NCBI RefSeq assembly: GCF_021172145.1
Contig: NZ_CP089095.1
Location: forward strand, 2,666,001-2,730,000
Length of the DNA stretch: 64,000 nucleotides
Source of the DNA: Flavobacterium cyclinae
GTDB taxonomy: Bacteria; Bacteroidota; Bacteroidia; Flavobacteriales; Flavobacteriaceae
Reading direction: 5' to 3'
Shown here: one piece after another, positions 63,181-64,000 of the stretch
Layout of the letters: every line of letters starts with the position of its first letter
How positions within the stretch are numbered: position 1 is the first letter of the stretch
Position numbers and translations under genes: made by a program
The notes under the pieces: generated by a model
What the model saw: only the letters and a program-made list of their open reading frames with translations
The model's database searches: none
What the model was told of the DNA's origin: nothing

Positions 63181-63618
63181 TTATCGAATTTGTTTAATAA
63201 CATAAGTTACTATTCCCCAAATTATAAACTCATTATGTGGTTCTATTTGAATAGGAGCATAATTTGAGTTTTCTGGCATTAGAAAAACAGCATCTTCTGT
63301 TTTTTTGATTCGTTTTACCGTAAACTCACCATCAATAAAACATACAGCAACAGCATTGTTTCTCGGCTCTAAACTTCTATCTATTACAAGAATATCACCG
63401 TCATCAATACCTGCTCCTATCATAGAATTCCCACTTGCCTTAGCATAAAAGGTTGCCTCTTTATTCTTAATCAATAAATGATCTAAACTCACTTTTGATT
63501 CTTCAAAATCTGCAGCAGGAGAAGGAAAACCCGCCTTAATTTCACTTGAAATAAAGGATGTGTTTATCGGATTATCAAAATCAGGAATGAAAAAAGTTAT
63601 TTTAGGATTTACTTGCAT
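63181..63618 (-). CDS. umuD: UmuD-type SOS mutagenesis protein (S24 family, LexA-like)
   Basis: The 145-residue product matches UmuD in length. The cleavage site lies at Ala29-Gly30 in KAGFPSPAADF; the LexA-like self-cleavage dyad is Ser65 (ASGNSMIGAG) and Lys102 (DGEFTVKRI). RecA-stimulated self-cleavage would give the form that works with UmuC. The start ATG overlaps the 3' end of umuC by 10 bases. umuC lies upstream of umuD on this strand, the reverse of E. coli umuDC. It converges with the PpiD-like gene. Confidence 0.9.
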   Translation of the reverse strand: MQVNPKITFFIPDFDNPINTSFISSEIKAGFPSPAADFEESKVSLDHLLIKNKEATFYAKASGNSMIGAGIDDGDILVIDRSLEPRNNAVAVCFIDGEFTVKRIKKTEDAVFLMPENSNYAPIQIEPHNEFIIWGIVTYVIKQIR

Positions 63619-64000
63619 TGCACTTCTAATAATTCATTAAAATTAGTTGTATATCGGTTAGATAAATGATTTTGTTTCATTTTCCAAGTACGTTTTAAAT
63701 CTTGCGATGCCAATCTAAGTTTTCGTTCCCCTGTTTTTACTTGTATGGTATCCATAACTTCCATAAGTTTTTGATATTTTGGATTTTCTTCATCAAAAAG
63801 TTTAAACTGACGTTGGGAAGAAGGCATAATTTCCGTTACGATAATACCTGCTTTTTTATAAACCGTTCCTTCTTGATACAAATCTTTTAACATGGCAATA
63901 GCCATCTGACTTATGGTAAAAGAAGTGTTAGAAGGAAAAGGTAAAGTTTGCATTCGGTAAAAACTATATCGTTCTCCATTTGCAGTAAATTTATCCTTTC
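63609..64000 (-). CDS. umuC: UmuC-type Y-family DNA polymerase V (5' part beyond window)
   Basis: Only the C-terminal ~130 residues are in the window; the frame is open to the right edge. An internal Met at 63953 is not the true start because KDKFTANGERYSFYR precedes it in frame. The visible part covers the end of the little-finger domain and a DUF4113-type C terminus (MPSSQRQFKLFDEENPKYQK, RLASQDLKRTWKMKQNHLSN), typical of UmuC. It performs translesion synthesis with UmuD'. Its catalytic palm lies outside the window. The last 10 bases overlap umuD. Confidence 0.88.
   Translation of the reverse strand, partial: KDKFTANGERYSFYRMQTLPFPSNTSFTISQMAIAMLKDLYQEGTVYKKAGIIVTEIMPSSQRQFKLFDEENPKYQKLMEVMDTIQVKTGERKLRLASQDLKRTWKMKQNHLSNRYTTNFNELLEVQCK

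Overview
The window is AT-rich chromosomal DNA that looks like a member of the Flavobacteriaceae (Bacteroidota), most plausibly Flavobacterium or a close relative. The reasons are promoters of the TTG / TAnnTTTG type, weak or absent Shine-Dalgarno sequences, a PorT type IX secretion protein, TamL, a DUF5686 outer-membrane protein, a class II HMG-CoA reductase next to a GYDIA-type GHMP kinase, DPP IV with POT peptide transporters, and a K+-type membrane pyrophosphatase. I see no phage, insertion sequence, rRNA or CRISPR array. Almost all of it is tightly packed core genome, and no gene-free stretch exceeds about 300 bases (the longest is 12112-12383). The window cuts a beta-mannosidase at the left edge and umuC at the right edge.

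Left part (1-8.5 kb, minus strand): four genes form a likely glycoprotein-glycan catabolism operon, GH20 hexosaminidase, Tat-exported glycosylasparaginase, CutC and GH2 beta-mannosidase. Upstream lie a membrane pyrophosphatase with an unusual Cys/His-rich tail and a soluble pyrophosphatase. From 8.6 to 16.6 kb there are a DUF5686 outer-membrane protein, an orphan pyruvate dehydrogenase E1 beta, the two ETF subunits, a bifunctional nuclease family protein and a CNT nucleoside transporter with an extra exported N-terminal domain.

Middle (16.7-32.5 kb): a four-helix-bundle gene sits between related short repeats. It is followed by thyA, two TonB-C-domain proteins and folA; ubiE and porT; an RNA methyltransferase divergent from tamL; fructose-bisphosphate aldolase; an accD that lacks its zinc-ribbon cysteines; a MacB-like permease, small protein and TonB-dependent receptor unit; and purH.

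Right part (32.6-64 kb): the rod-shape operon mreB-mreC-mreD-mrdA-rodA; a secreted nuclease; the tail-specific protease; surE-lpxB-comEC; a thioredoxin-like protein; three POT peptide transporters with a DPP IV-type peptidase; HMG-CoA reductase with GYDIA kinase; tRNA-Phe; an envelope cluster (coaX, outer-membrane protein, TPR protein, lptC, small membrane protein, CNNM/CorC protein, PpiD-like isomerase); and a umuC-umuD pair in the reverse of the usual order. Functional themes are peptide and glycan scavenging, cell-envelope assembly and central metabolism.
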